Below, piece after piece: positions 28,273 through 37,618 of a stretch of 64,000 nucleotides of DNA (positions are counted from its first letter, which is position 1; the number at the start of each line of letters is the position of its first letter). The translations under genes and the position numbers were made by a program. The notes beneath the pieces were generated by a model that saw only the letters and a list, made by a program, of their open reading frames with translations, ran no database searches and was not told where the DNA came from. Source of the DNA: Deltaproteobacteria bacterium (GTDB lineage: Bacteria; Desulfobacterota; Binatia; UBA12015); contig JAJCZO010000221.1 in assembly GCA_029262355.1 (NCBI GenBank), positions 1 to 64,000 of the forward strand. The letters run 5' to 3'.

Positions 28273-29937
28273 CTAGTAGCCCACAGCCGCACCATCCTTG
28301 CGACGATCCGAACCAGCCCAAAACGCTCCGGTGCCGGGGTCGACGGCGATCGCCTGTCCTCCGCCGAAGCCTCCGCGCGCCAACGCTCGAAGCGGATCCG
28401 CGATCTCGTGGCCCAACGCCGCGAGTCGATCCGGTAGGTCCGTGGCGAACCCTGCCTCCAGGGCCACGTCGGAGCCACCGAGGTAGTGGAAACGCGGTGC
28501 GTCCAGCGCCTCTTGCACGTTCAGGCCGTGGTCGACGAGGTTCGACACGACCTGAACGTGGCCCTGCGCCTGCACGTCGCCGCCCATGACCCCGAACGAA
28601 ACCCGCGGTCGTCCGTTCTCGAGCAACATCGCCGGGCAGAGTGTGTGGAACGGCCGCTTGCCACCGACCAGTACGTTTGGATGTCCGGGTTCGAGCGAGA
28701 AGCCGCGCCCACGGTTCTGCATCACGATCCCGGTATCGCCCGCGACAAGGCCCGAGCCGAACGGCCCGTAGAGGCTATTGATGAACGAGACGACGTTCCC
28801 TTCCCGATCCGCAGCGGCGAGATACACCGTGTCGCTCCCGGTCGGAGGGCGCGCGATCACATCACGGGCGGCGCGCCCGGGTTCGACCTTCTCGGCGAGC
28901 CGACGCAGTACTTCGGCATCCAATAGCGACTCCACGCTCATCTCCATGTATTCGGGGTCGGAGACGCGCGCGTTGCGGTCGGCGAACGCGAGCTTCACAG
29001 TTTCGATCAGCAGGTGGACGGACTCGGGCGAACCACACTCGAACGAACCGACGTCGAGGTGTTGCAGAACGCCAAGCGCGATTAGAGCCGTAATGCCCTG
29101 GGTGTTCGGCGGAATCTCACAGAGGCGATACCCTCGGTAGTCGAGGCCGATCGGTTCGACCCAATCCGGATGCGCGTCCGCGAAATCGCTCGGCGAAAAC
29201 CGGCCGCCCTCCTCCCCGAGCGCGCGCAGGATTCTGGAGGCGAGATCGCCTTCGTAGAACTCGCGCGGCCCGCCCTTCGCAAGCAGACGAAGTGAGTTCG
29301 CCAAATCGGGGAACCGCACGATCCGGCCGAGGGACGGCGCTTCGCCTCCCGGCGCAAAGCAGCGGCGCGCGGCGTCGTTCTGCAAGAAGCCGAAGCGGGT
29401 CACCAAATCCCACTCCCCGCCGATCACCTCCGACACCACGAAGCCCTGCTCTGCCAGCTCGATTGCCGGAGCCAGAGCGTCGCCGAGCGACCATGAGCCG
29501 AACCGCTCGAGCAGTGCCCCCCAGGCGCCCACCGCGCCGGGAACCGTTATGGTGTGGATGCCCTGTGGGGGCAACTCCGAGTGCCCAGCCGCCCGAAGCG
29601 CGTCCGCAGACGCAGCGACCGGAGCCCGGCCGCTGCCATTCAACGCGAAGAGCCGATCCTCTCGAGCTGACCAGCACAGGGCAAAACAGTCACCACCGAT
29701 TCCCGTATTGTGGGGCTCGACGACCCCCTGAACCGCAGCCGCGACCACGGCCGCGTCGATCGCGTTCGCGCCCGCGCGCAGCGCGGCCAACCCAGCCTGT
29801 GACGCCAGCGGCTGGCTCGTGCAAACAGCCCCGTTCAGCGCCAAGACCATCGACCGGTGACTGGCCAAACGGTCTGGCCGGGAAGCGGCTCGCCGGCTGG
29901 AGAAGAGCGTGGCTGACATCGACCCCATGTGTATCAT
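28273..29937 (-). CDS. ggt: Gamma-glutamyltransferase family protein
   Basis: A ~554-residue Ntn-hydrolase that autocleaves before a catalytic Thr. The N-terminal block SQPLASQAGLAALRAGANAI and IGGDCFAL are family hallmarks. The nucleophile is the Thr of GSDTVYLAAADREGN, aligned with Thr391 of E. coli GGT. Later blocks are GFSLEPGHPNVLVGGKRPFH and SFGVMGGDVQAQGHVQ. The second motif is the type found in many acylase-like paralogues, so glutathione may not be the substrate. No signal peptide is evident. Several in-frame starts exist: GTG at 29973, ATGs at 29937, 29928 and 29919. Confidence 0.85.
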   Translation of the reverse strand: MIHMGSMSATLFSSRRAASRPDRLASHRSMVLALNGAVCTSQPLASQAGLAALRAGANAIDAAVVAAAVQGVVEPHNTGIGGDCFALCWSAREDRLFALNGSGRAPVAASADALRAAGHSELPPQGIHTITVPGAVGAWGALLERFGSWSLGDALAPAIELAEQGFVVSEVIGGEWDLVTRFGFLQNDAARRCFAPGGEAPSLGRIVRFPDLANSLRLLAKGGPREFYEGDLASRILRALGEEGGRFSPSDFADAHPDWVEPIGLDYRGYRLCEIPPNTQGITALIALGVLQHLDVGSFECGSPESVHLLIETVKLAFADRNARVSDPEYMEMSVESLLDAEVLRRLAEKVEPGRAARDVIARPPTGSDTVYLAAADREGNVVSFINSLYGPFGSGLVAGDTGIVMQNRGRGFSLEPGHPNVLVGGKRPFHTLCPAMLLENGRPRVSFGVMGGDVQAQGHVQVVSNLVDHGLNVQEALDAPRFHYLGGSDVALEAGFATDLPDRLAALGHEIADPLRALARGGFGGGQAIAVDPGTGAFWAGSDRRKDGAAVGY

Positions 29938-30039
29938 ACGGCCCCTGCGGGCCGGCGGCGCGCGCGGCGACACTCAGAGCGAGAAATGCCTTGCCACCCA
30001 CGCGCCGGCCCCGCATCCTGCTTAGCCGGAGGGCCAACT

Positions 30040-31434
30040 ATGGTTGTTTGGGATGAAGAGAACGTCGTTCACCTGCTGAATCGGGCCGGCTTTGGGGCAA
30101 AGCCGAACGACTTGAAGAAATTCGTGAAGAAGGGCCAGGCCTTTACGGTCCAGTTCCTGACTGGCGTGAAGCCCAGCAAAGCGAAGGGGCCGGGCAAGCC
30201 CACCAACGACCGGGCCGAGCTCAAGAAGCTCTCCAGTTGGTGGTGCAAGCGCATGGAGAAGCAGAATTCGCGCCGCCTACAGGAAAAAATGGTCCTGTTC
30301 TGGCACGACCACTTCGCGACCCAGTACAGCGTCGTGAAGAACGTCCGGCAGATGAGCTTCCAGAACCGCACGTTCCGCCAGTTCGGCATGGGCGACATGC
30401 GCACGTTGGTTCACGAGGTGACGCGCGACGCGGCCATGCTCGACTTCCTCGACGGGAAGACGAACAAAGACAACAAACTAAACGAGAACTACGGGCGCGA
30501 AGTTCTGGAACTCTTCGTTCTGGGCAACTTCAGCTTCGACGGAAGCGAACAGAACTACACGCAGGACGACGTCATCGCGGTCGCGAAGGCAACGACCGGC
30601 TTCCAGATCAACGACAAGGATCTCGGATTCTTCAACAGCGACCGCTTCGACAACGACACGAAGACGGCCTTTGCGGGCAAGCCCTTCGCCGCGACGGGCA
30701 ACCTGGGCGTCGAGGACGGCAGCGGCGCGCTGCTGCCGCCCGCGACGAACATCATCGACATCATCTTCACCCACGAAGACTCGCTGGGGAATCTCACGAT
30801 GCCGCGCTACATCGGCAAGAAGCTGTGGGAGTACTTCGCGTACCCGAACCCATCGGCCGCCCTGATCGACGAGGTCACGACCGACTTCCGGGCCGGCGGT
30901 GCGTACGTCGTCACCGACATCCTGCGCGCCATGTTCCTGCACGACGAGTTCTACTCGGCCGCGGCCAAGTCGAGCTCGGTAAAGAACCCGTGTGAGTATC
31001 TCTTCAGCGCGATGCGGGGACTCGAGGCAAAGTCCAAGCACACCGCGACACCGGCCGCGCTCGAAGACATGGGCATGGAACTCTTCGAGCCGCCGAGCGT
31101 GAACGGTTGGAACAACGGCCTCCTGTGGCTTTCGAGCGGACAGACGCTGGCCCGATTCGAGGTCGGGCAGGCCGTCGGAGCCGGCCGCGACAAGAACCTC
31201 ATCCTGCTCAAACCCAGCAAGATCATCCCGAAGGGCGCTACAACCGAAGTCGAGGTCGTCGACGAGATTCTCAAGCGCCTCGGGATTGCCGCCAAGACCC
31301 CCGCTCTGACGAGGCAAGCGCTCATCGACTACTTCGAGGGCGAGACCAACTTCGACGACGACACCGTGGTCGACACCAAGGTCCGCGGCGCCATCGCACT
31401 GGCCCTGCAGATCCCCGAAGCCAACATCCACTAA
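30040..31434 (+). CDS. DUF1800 domain protein
   Basis: A 464-residue protein of the DUF1800 family. Signatures: VVHLLNRAGFGAKPNDLKKF, MVLFWHDHFATQYS and LNENYGREVLELFVLGNFSF. ATG at 30040 with GGAGGG upstream. DUF1800 genes are nearly always followed by a DUF1501 gene, as here (17 bases downstream behind a strong AAGGAGGAGG). The pair is common in Planctomycetes, Myxococcota and Bacteroidota; biochemical role unknown. Confidence 0.9.
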   Translation: MVVWDEENVVHLLNRAGFGAKPNDLKKFVKKGQAFTVQFLTGVKPSKAKGPGKPTNDRAELKKLSSWWCKRMEKQNSRRLQEKMVLFWHDHFATQYSVVKNVRQMSFQNRTFRQFGMGDMRTLVHEVTRDAAMLDFLDGKTNKDNKLNENYGREVLELFVLGNFSFDGSEQNYTQDDVIAVAKATTGFQINDKDLGFFNSDRFDNDTKTAFAGKPFAATGNLGVEDGSGALLPPATNIIDIIFTHEDSLGNLTMPRYIGKKLWEYFAYPNPSAALIDEVTTDFRAGGAYVVTDILRAMFLHDEFYSAAAKSSSVKNPCEYLFSAMRGLEAKSKHTATPAALEDMGMELFEPPSVNGWNNGLLWLSSGQTLARFEVGQAVGAGRDKNLILLKPSKIIPKGATTEVEVVDEILKRLGIAAKTPALTRQALIDYFEGETNFDDDTVVDTKVRGAIALALQIPEANIH

Positions 31435-31450
31435 GGAGGAGGAGGCAAAG

Positions 31451-32788
31451 ATGGACATCACGAGAAGAAGACTCCTCCAAGGCGGCGCCCTCACGGGCGC
31501 GACCATGGCGATTCCGGGCCCTCTGCAGCGCGCCCTGTTCAGCCCGAACAAGGCGAATGCGGCGAGCCCCACCAACCCGACCCTGGTCATCGTACAGCTC
31601 GAAGGCGGCATGGACGGACTCAACACCCTCGTACCCGTCGATGACCAACCCGGGCATCTCCAGCGCACGAACTACGACGCAGCACGGCCCACGATCGGGC
31701 TCTCGCCGGCGCAGCTGGGGCCGACCACGATCGGTGTGGATCCGGTCAAGAACAACACGCTCGCGCTGCACCCGTCGATGACGGAGCTGAAGACGCTGTT
31801 TGACGCAGGCAAGCTCGCCGTAATCCAGGGTGTGTCCTACCCGGACCAGAGCCTGTCGCACTTTCGATCGGAGGACATCTGGTTCAGCGCGGAGCCGGTA
31901 CTCCCGTTCGCCGACGGGTGGTTCGGACGCTACCTCGACAACTACTACACATCCTCCGATCTCGTGACCGTCGACGTCGATTCGACGCTGAGCAAGATGT
32001 TCGTCTGCCCGCTCGGCTGTAACGTCCTCGCTGTAAAGAAGCTCTCGCAGTTCAAGCTTCCGGTCGATGAGGCCCACGAGGACGACGCAGCCGCGAAGGA
32101 AACGGCCCTGAAGGCCATCTACGCCGTCGAGGCCGATCCTGGCCAAACGACAGGTACCCAAAACGACGTCGGCGTCGGTGGCGACGTCCTGCTCGACAAG
32201 CTCGACGAGTACGCGGCGATCGACACCAACTGGGGCTCGAATCTCGATGCCGTGGACGGCTCCATCGCCAAACGCCTCGCCGAGGTGTCGTCGATCATCC
32301 GGCACGACGCGGTCAGCGGCTCACCGGTCGGCGCGAAGTACTTCCACGTGCGCCAGGGCGGCTACGACACCCACACCAACGAAGGCTCGACCGAGGGTCG
32401 TCTGGCGAGCCTGTTCGACGACCTGAGCCCGGCCCTGGCGGCGTTCGACGCCGACCTGCAGGCCATCAACACGGAGGCCATGTCGAACGTCTCCGACGAC
32501 GTTCTCGTCGTGGTGTTCTCCGAGTTCGGGCGCCGGATCGCCGAGAACGGCGGCGGCGGCACGGACCACGGCTCGGCTTCCGTCATGTTCGCGTTGGGCG
32601 ACTGCGTGAACGGCGGCATCTACGGCGAGATGCCGGACATCGGGACGCCCGACTCCAAGGGCAACCTCGTTTTCAACACAGACTTCCGTCAGGTCTACGC
32701 CAGCATCATCGACAACTGGCTCCAGAGCCCCGGCGACCACGTGCCTCTGCTGCCCGGAGCTCCCTTCTCGACGATTCCATTCATTTAG
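31451..32788 (+). CDS. DUF1501 protein with Tat signal
   Basis: A 445-residue exported protein of the alkaline phosphatase-like superfamily. The N-terminus TRRRLLQGGALTGATMA is a twin-arginine signal, consistent with export as a folded metalloprotein. The mature start LVIVQLEGGMDGLNTLVP and the late block VVFSEFGRRIAENGGGGTDHG carry the DUF1501 metal-site residues. It follows the DUF1800 gene in one operon; the two products probably work together in the envelope. Confidence 0.92.
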   Translation: MDITRRRLLQGGALTGATMAIPGPLQRALFSPNKANAASPTNPTLVIVQLEGGMDGLNTLVPVDDQPGHLQRTNYDAARPTIGLSPAQLGPTTIGVDPVKNNTLALHPSMTELKTLFDAGKLAVIQGVSYPDQSLSHFRSEDIWFSAEPVLPFADGWFGRYLDNYYTSSDLVTVDVDSTLSKMFVCPLGCNVLAVKKLSQFKLPVDEAHEDDAAAKETALKAIYAVEADPGQTTGTQNDVGVGGDVLLDKLDEYAAIDTNWGSNLDAVDGSIAKRLAEVSSIIRHDAVSGSPVGAKYFHVRQGGYDTHTNEGSTEGRLASLFDDLSPALAAFDADLQAINTEAMSNVSDDVLVVVFSEFGRRIAENGGGGTDHGSASVMFALGDCVNGGIYGEMPDIGTPDSKGNLVFNTDFRQVYASIIDNWLQSPGDHVPLLPGAPFSTIPFI

Positions 32789-32867
32789 CACGAGGTGCGG
32801 GGGGCGTCGGCGACCGGGCTCGCTGGCGCCTTTCGACTCGGCGCGGCACCTGAGATACTGAGGTGCA

Positions 32868-33584
32868 ATGAAACGAAGCGCCTTCGTCGCAGTAGCTGCC
32901 GGGGTCCTCGTGGGAGCCCTCGTCCCATCCAGCCAGGCTGCCAACCACGAGCCCGCGAAAGTGGTCGTGACCGGCACGGCCGAGATTCGGGTTCCCCCCG
33001 ATCGAGCGTTCGTAATGCTCGCAGTCGAATCGCGGGACTCGAACCCACGCGAAGCCCAACAGAAGAACGCCAAGGCCAGCGACGGCGTCCTCGCCAAGCT
33101 CCGCAGTGCCGGGCTCGACGACAAGGCGATCCGCACCGTGTCCTACGGGCTCCAGGAGGAGTTCGACTACAACAAGGGCACTCGCCGCTCGCGTGGCTAT
33201 CTCGCGCGCAATCAGGTCGAAGTGCGGCTCGACGACATCGAGCAGGTCGGCGAGATCATCGACCTGGCCACGAGCGCCGGCGCGACATCGGTGAGTGGCC
33301 TGCGCTTCGACGTAAAGGACCGCGACGGTCTCGAGCGCGAAGCGCTGAAGCAGGCGGTCGCCGACGGCCGCGCGCGAGCCGAAGCCGCCGCCGCGGGCGC
33401 AGGAAGCAACATCGGGAGCCTGCTGGCGATCGAGCAGGAGGGCGCGAGCGGCCCACCGCCGCCGACACCCGTCTTTCGCGCCACCGTCGCCATGGCGGCG
33501 GATTCCGCAGCACCCCCGCCGCCGATCCAGGCCGGCGAGATCGAGATCACCGCCCGCGTGCGCGTTACGGCCGAACTCGAATAG
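32868..33584 (+). CDS. SIMPL-domain (DUF541) exported protein
   Basis: A 238-residue protein with a signal peptide (AVAAGVLVGALVPSSQA) and a SIMPL/DUF541 domain: VVVTGTAEIRVPPDRAFVML, IRTVSYGLQEEFDY, SGLRFDVKDRDGLEREALKQ and the closing IEITARVRVTAELE. Family members such as E. coli YggE are periplasmic oligomers linked to oxidative stress. The DUF502 gene starts 17 bases later, so they may be co-transcribed. Confidence 0.9.
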   Translation: MKRSAFVAVAAGVLVGALVPSSQAANHEPAKVVVTGTAEIRVPPDRAFVMLAVESRDSNPREAQQKNAKASDGVLAKLRSAGLDDKAIRTVSYGLQEEFDYNKGTRRSRGYLARNQVEVRLDDIEQVGEIIDLATSAGATSVSGLRFDVKDRDGLEREALKQAVADGRARAEAAAAGAGSNIGSLLAIEQEGASGPPPPTPVFRATVAMAADSAAPPPPIQAGEIEITARVRVTAELE

Positions 33585-33601
33585 CCATCGAAGGTCCGTT
33601 G

Positions 33602-34246
33602 ATGACACCGAATACTCCCGACCACCGCCCCCTGCCCGCGCGGCTTCGCAGCTATTTCCTGGCCGGCCTCCTGCTCGCCGCGCCTCTCGCGGTCACGATC
33701 GGCGTCGCGATCTGGTTCGTCGACTTCATCGACAGCCAGGTTCTCCCCTCGAGCTTCAAGGTCCCGGGCGCGGGACTCTTCGTGGTCATCTCGGGCCTAA
33801 CGCTGATCGGGTGGCTGGCGTCCGGGTTTCTCGGGCGCACGATCCACAGTATCGGCGACCGGATCGTAAGCCGAATCCCGGTGCTGCGCACGGTGTACGG
33901 CGCGACCAAACAGATCTTCGAGAGCGTGCTCGCGCAGAAGTCCAATGCGTTTCGCGAGGTCGCACTGTTCGAGTATCCGAGAAAGGGCATCTGGTCGATC
34001 GGGTTCCTCACCGGCACCACCGCGGGCGAGGTGCAGCACCGCACTCAGGAACAAACCGTGAACGTATTTCTGCCCACCACGCCGAACCCGACATCCGGCT
34101 ACCTCTTGTTCGTGCCGCGACAGGATCTCATCATACTCGACATGAGCGTCGAGGACGGCATCAAGATGGTCGTGTCGGGCGGGATCGTAACACCGCCCTT
34201 TACGCCGGGGCCGCCCACGCAAGCGATGGCGACACCCAAGAGCTGA
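33602..34246 (+). CDS. DUF502 membrane protein
   Basis: A 214-residue protein with two membrane helices (YFLAGLLLAAPLAVTIGVAI, and GAGLFVVISGLTLIGWLASG) followed by a cytosolic domain. The DUF502 signatures are RIPVLRTVYGATKQIFESVL and NVFLPTTPNPTSGYLLFVP. Function unknown; plant homologues (LAZ1/COV-like) influence signalling. ATG at 33602. Ends six bases from the convergent acyltransferase gene. Confidence 0.9.
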   Translation: MTPNTPDHRPLPARLRSYFLAGLLLAAPLAVTIGVAIWFVDFIDSQVLPSSFKVPGAGLFVVISGLTLIGWLASGFLGRTIHSIGDRIVSRIPVLRTVYGATKQIFESVLAQKSNAFREVALFEYPRKGIWSIGFLTGTTAGEVQHRTQEQTVNVFLPTTPNPTSGYLLFVPRQDLIILDMSVEDGIKMVVSGGIVTPPFTPGPPTQAMATPKS

Positions 34247-34252
34247 CGCGGC

Positions 34253-34852
34253 TCACGCCGCGGGTTCGAACAACGAGATCGAGACCTGCTTGTCCGGATA
34301 CTTCCCGAGAACGCCCTCGTAGAAGTCGCGGATCTTCTCGAAGTCTGCGTCGAGATCGCCGGTTGGCCGGAACACGGTGCCGACACCGCCAACCTTGCGC
34401 GCGTAGTCCAGGAACGACAACACGATCGGCACTTTCGACTTTACGGCGATCCAGTAGAAACCGCTCTTCCATCGCCCGGACTGCCCCCGCGTCCCCTCCG
34501 GCGGGATGACGACGAGCAGCTCTTCGTACTCGCCGATCGTCGCAACGACGGAATCGACGAGGCCCGTTGCCTTTGAACGATCGACTGGAATCCCGCCGAG
34601 CCACCGGAAGAATCCACCGACCGGAAAGTCGAACATCTGCTTCTTGCCCAGCCAGCGGATGTCGACCCCGTGGTAGTAGGCAACCGCAAGCGCGAACGTG
34701 AAGTCCCAGTTCGACGTGTGCGGGTAAGCGACGACCACTCCCTTGGCCACACCGGGAGGCGGCCCTTCGACTTTCCAACCGAAGAACCAGAGCCAAGTGC
34801 GGGCGATGACGCGGCGGAGCTCTCGCCGGAAGTTCTCGACGACTGCGCTCAC
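34253..34852 (-). CDS. Lysophospholipid-type acyltransferase (PlsC superfamily)
   Basis: A ~199-residue membrane-associated acyltransferase. Motif I HTSNWD and motif III VVIPPEGTRGQSGRWKSGFY are intact, with WLGGIPVDRS between them. The GTG at 34852 has GGAG six bases upstream and gives the usual short N-terminus (FRRELRRVIARTWLWFFGWK); the frame is open to a TTG at 34981 that overlaps the upstream stop. No other lipid gene adjoins it. Probably acylates a lysolipid or related acceptor. Confidence 0.85.
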   Translation of the reverse strand: MSAVVENFRRELRRVIARTWLWFFGWKVEGPPPGVAKGVVVAYPHTSNWDFTFALAVAYYHGVDIRWLGKKQMFDFPVGGFFRWLGGIPVDRSKATGLVDSVVATIGEYEELLVVIPPEGTRGQSGRWKSGFYWIAVKSKVPIVLSFLDYARKVGGVGTVFRPTGDLDADFEKIRDFYEGVLGKYPDKQVSISLFEPAA

Positions 34853-34977
34853 GTCAATCTCCAAACCTCGTGCGGCGACTCCGAGCGGGCTCATCCAGGG
34901 CCGACATAGCCTCATGCCTACAGGAGGTCGCCGCATAGAGCGAATCTGCGGTGCAGCCATGGCGTTGGCCGATCGAC

Positions 34978-35763
34978 TCAAGCCGCGATCTCGAGGCTAC
35001 GGAGCGCCGTCCGCGCGGTCAGGCGAATCATCGGATTCTGCGCAGTGTCCGCGAGTTCCGTGAGGGTCGCTGCGGCAAGCTCATTACCAACGCCGTGCCG
35101 CGAGAGGAGTTGGATGGCCTTGCGACGGAGCATTCCAGCGTCCTCATCCCGGGCGAGGTCGGCCAACGACTCGATCGAGAGATCACCACTGCGGTCCAGG
35201 CCCGTCAAAGCAGAAGCCCGGATCTGGGCGCTACGCTCGGCGTCGAGGACGCCGTGCAGAGCCTCGACCGCGGCCGCGCTGCGCTCGCGCACCAATTCGG
35301 CGGTGGCGACCAGCCGGCCCCGACCATTGTGGCTGCCGAGCGCGTGATCGCCCAGCTCCGCGACATAGGAGGCATGGGCGCCAGCGGCGACGACCGGCGC
35401 GTCCTGGGCTGAGCCCGCGACCGGCGAGGAGATCCAGATCTCGGAGCCGACCTGGCTGTGACCGCGGTGGGCCAGAATACGGGCGAAGGCTTCGGCAACC
35501 CGAACCTCGAAGATCTCGATGTCCACCAACTCGTTCCCGGCGTCGGAAGTGAAGCGAACCCGCGTGCCGGTCGCGGCGCCGAGCGCGCTCATGAGGTCGC
35601 GCAGCGGAGTCTCGAAGGCGATGGCCGAGACGCGCTCGCCGTCGAAGAAGACGTCGGGGCGGGCGGCCGCGGCGGGGGTGGCCAGGGCAGCGATCGTGAG
35701 GAGAAGGGCGAGAGCCTTTGAAACGGTGTTCATGCCAGAGGAGAAATGCAGATGCGATGCCAC
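34978..35763 (-). CDS. Exported protein with secretin-like short domain and HEAT repeats
   Basis: A 261-residue protein. The signal peptide is TVSKALALLLTIAALATPAA. The segment FETPLRDLMSALGAATGTRV resembles the STN/secretin N-domain. The C-terminal ~110 residues are HEAT-like helix pairs (RASALTGLDRSGDLSIESLA; RRKAIQLLSRHGVGNELAAA). Start: ATG at 35763 preceded by AGGGGTGG, or ATG at 35733, which gives a tidier signal. Function unknown. Between it and 35956 I see no gene. Confidence 0.75.
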   Translation of the reverse strand: MASHLHFSSGMNTVSKALALLLTIAALATPAAAARPDVFFDGERVSAIAFETPLRDLMSALGAATGTRVRFTSDAGNELVDIEIFEVRVAEAFARILAHRGHSQVGSEIWISSPVAGSAQDAPVVAAGAHASYVAELGDHALGSHNGRGRLVATAELVRERSAAAVEALHGVLDAERSAQIRASALTGLDRSGDLSIESLADLARDEDAGMLRRKAIQLLSRHGVGNELAAATLTELADTAQNPMIRLTARTALRSLEIAA

Positions 35764-35955
35764 CCCTGCAATGCTCCGGACCTTCCAGAAAGGCCCCGGA
35801 AATACTAGATTTTTTCATCCAGGAGATCGCAGGATCGACCGACTGCAAAGGTCGGTTTGCAGCTCGAGCGAGCTGGCGCTTAGCGCCCGAAAACCCCGGT
35901 TTGCGGCGTTCGCGGCGCCCTCCGAGGCGGCCGGGGGGAACGGCGGGGGGTGCCT

Positions 35956-36321
35956 CTACTCGGGACGGGGCTGGAGGCGAGGGGGGCTGCGCCGAAACGC
36001 CGCCTCGTCGAACGCACGCGCATCGAGCGCGTCGCAGTCCGCCCGCGCTCGGTCACGCAATGGAGCGAGGTTCACCCCACCGAACCGTGGCGGCAAGCCG
36101 TCAACCTTCTCGAGACCGATCCGAAGCATCCGCGCGGCGCCCCCGAACAGCTGCTGGGTGATCTTGTGGTAGCCGACCGAGATCTGGATCAGGCCCAGAA
36201 ATAGGTTCCACTCGTCGTCCGGGACGTCGTCGAGGGCCTCCTCCAGCTCCTCATGCGCCTCGAAGTACCGCCCGGAGTTGAACTCGCGCGCGGCCGCGAT
36301 CAGAGCGCCCCTGGGGTCCAT
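35956..36321 (-). CDS. DUF309 domain protein
   Basis: A 121-residue helical protein with the DUF309 signature FNSGRYFEAHEELEEALDD and LFLGLIQISVGYHKI. ATG at 36321. It is the downstream partner, by 15 bases, of the lipoprotein gene at 36337. Function unknown; the fold is an all-helical TTHA0068-like domain. Confidence 0.88.
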   Translation of the reverse strand: MDPRGALIAAAREFNSGRYFEAHEELEEALDDVPDDEWNLFLGLIQISVGYHKITQQLFGGAARMLRIGLEKVDGLPPRFGGVNLAPLRDRARADCDALDARAFDEAAFRRSPPRLQPRPE

Positions 36322-36336
36322 CGGGACGGCAACGCC

Positions 36337-36834
36337 CTAGCGGTAGCCGGTGTCGTTCTTGTTGTAGATGATCCACGTCAGGTGGCCGCCGTCGGCGCCC
36401 CACCCCGCATCGGTCGAAAAGATCAGTCGCCCCTGGCCCTTGTACGCCAACTCGATCCGGCTGCGGTCGCTTCCGTAGTAGAACGGGATGAACGCCTTGG
36501 CGGTGACGTAGGCACCCTCATCGGTGGGCGGCCCCACCAACTGCGTGACCTCGGCGCGCGACATCCCGATCTTGAGCTTCGTGAACTTGCTCCCCGGGAA
36601 CGGCTTCCCGGTGATCTCCCCTTCCCAGTCGTTGATCCCCTTGACGGTCTTGCCGCTCCCCGACTCGATCGCCGAGGAATCGACGACCTCGCCGGCAGCG
36701 TTCATGCCGGCCTTCGTGCCCGGGCTCGTAGCCGTCGAGGTCGAGGTCGAGGTCGAGGTCCCCTTGCTCGCGGCGCAACCAGCGACCACGAGCAATACGC
36801 ACCCGGCCAACAAAGCACTAAAACGAGAGATCAT
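36337..36834 (-). CDS. BamE/SmpA-like small lipoprotein with Ser-Thr repeat
   Basis: A 165-residue lipoprotein. The signal SALLAGCVLLVVAGC ends in a perfect lipobox (VAGC). A (Ser-Thr)n stretch follows, encoded by a hexanucleotide repeat. The C-terminal part has the SmpA/OmlA-like pattern FTKLKIGMSRAEVTQLVGPP and strands FIPFYYGSDRSRIELAY. ATG at 36834 has AGGAGGAG upstream. Fold suggests an outer-membrane role; function unknown. Confidence 0.75.
   Translation of the reverse strand: MISRFSALLAGCVLLVVAGCAASKGTSTSTSTSTATSPGTKAGMNAAGEVVDSSAIESGSGKTVKGINDWEGEITGKPFPGSKFTKLKIGMSRAEVTQLVGPPTDEGAYVTAKAFIPFYYGSDRSRIELAYKGQGRLIFSTDAGWGADGGHLTWIIYNKNDTGYR
36734..36760 (-). repeat. Hexanucleotide repeat (GTCGAG x4.5)
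   Basis: Four and a half perfect copies of GTCGAG within the lipoprotein gene, coding for alternating Thr-Ser on the minus strand. Because the unit is 6 bp, copy changes would lengthen or shorten the Ser-Thr linker without breaking the frame. Confidence 0.85.
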
Positions 36835-36908
36835 GCCTTTCTCCTCCTGGCTGCCCGGGCGTCTTGCGCCGGACATCGGCCTGCGTCTAGCCGGTCAGGA
36901 GAATCGTA

Positions 36909-37547
36909 TCAAGACACCGCGCCGGTCTCGACCAGCATCATCACCGCCTCGGTGCGGTTCGTTACATCGAGGGCGTCGAGGATCGCCGCGACGTGGTTCT
37001 TCACGGTGTCGGCGCTGATCCCGAGCACTCCGGCGATCTCCTTGTTCGTGAGCCCCTTCGTGAGAAGGCCTGCCACCTCGCGCTGGCGCGCAGTGAGCCC
37101 CGCCACGCGTTCGACCCGGCGGTCGGGCTCGGCGGTCAGAGCCTCGGTCGGCGCATACGTCCCCCCCGCCAAGATCAGCCGAAGCGCGCTCACCAGAACG
37201 CTCTTGGACGAGGCCTTCGCAATGAAGCCGACCGCGCCGAGGTCGAGGGCGCGCCGCATCATGCGCGGATCGTCGGAATCACCCGAGACGATCGCGACCG
37301 GCACCAGGGGGAACTCGCTCCGGAGCGTGCTCAACATCCCCAGCCCCGCTCCGTCGGGGAGGTGGAGATCGAGCAGGACGAGCGCGAGGTCCGGCTCGTG
37401 GTCGCGAATCATCGCGCTCCCCTCGTCGAACCGACCGGCATCGAGGACCTCGACCGGGGGATCGAGCTCCCCCAGAGCCCGGCGCAGCCCATCGCGGAAG
37501 AGTTCGTGATCCTCGATGGAAAGAACCTTCGGGACCGCGGCCGCCAT
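36909..37547 (-). CDS. NarL/LuxR-type response regulator
   Basis: A 212-residue regulator. The receiver domain (1-125) has the acidic pair IEDHE, phosphoacceptor Asp60 in LVLLDLHLPD and the Lys of IAKASSK. The C-terminal LuxR HTH covers ~145-205 (LTARQREVAGLLTKGLTNKE). The frame runs upstream to 37583, but MAAAVPKVLSIEDHE at 37547 is the natural start. Divergent from the hybrid kinase at 37619, which is its likely partner. Confidence 0.9.
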   Translation of the reverse strand: MAAAVPKVLSIEDHELFRDGLRRALGELDPPVEVLDAGRFDEGSAMIRDHEPDLALVLLDLHLPDGAGLGMLSTLRSEFPLVPVAIVSGDSDDPRMMRRALDLGAVGFIAKASSKSVLVSALRLILAGGTYAPTEALTAEPDRRVERVAGLTARQREVAGLLTKGLTNKEIAGVLGISADTVKNHVAAILDALDVTNRTEAVMMLVETGAVS

Positions 37548-37618
37548 GTCCGTCACTGTCGGACACGATCGAACTTCGCGCAACCCGGCCGGGCTTTGCG
37601 ACGTCGCCTCGGCCTCGT
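37548..37618. promoter_or_regulatory. Divergent control region between response regulator and hybrid kinase
   Basis: The 71-bp gap holds two dyads: GTCCG-N7-CGGAC at 37548-37564, right at the regulator start, and the perfect palindrome CCCGGCCGGG at 37584-37593. Either could be an autoregulatory site. No clear promoter hexamers seen. Confidence 0.4.

Noticed and set aside
35764-35955. Imperfect hairpin near TCCGGACCTT followed later by a T run (attttttc)
   Set aside because: The stem is bulged, the T run is too far away and no plus-strand gene ends there.
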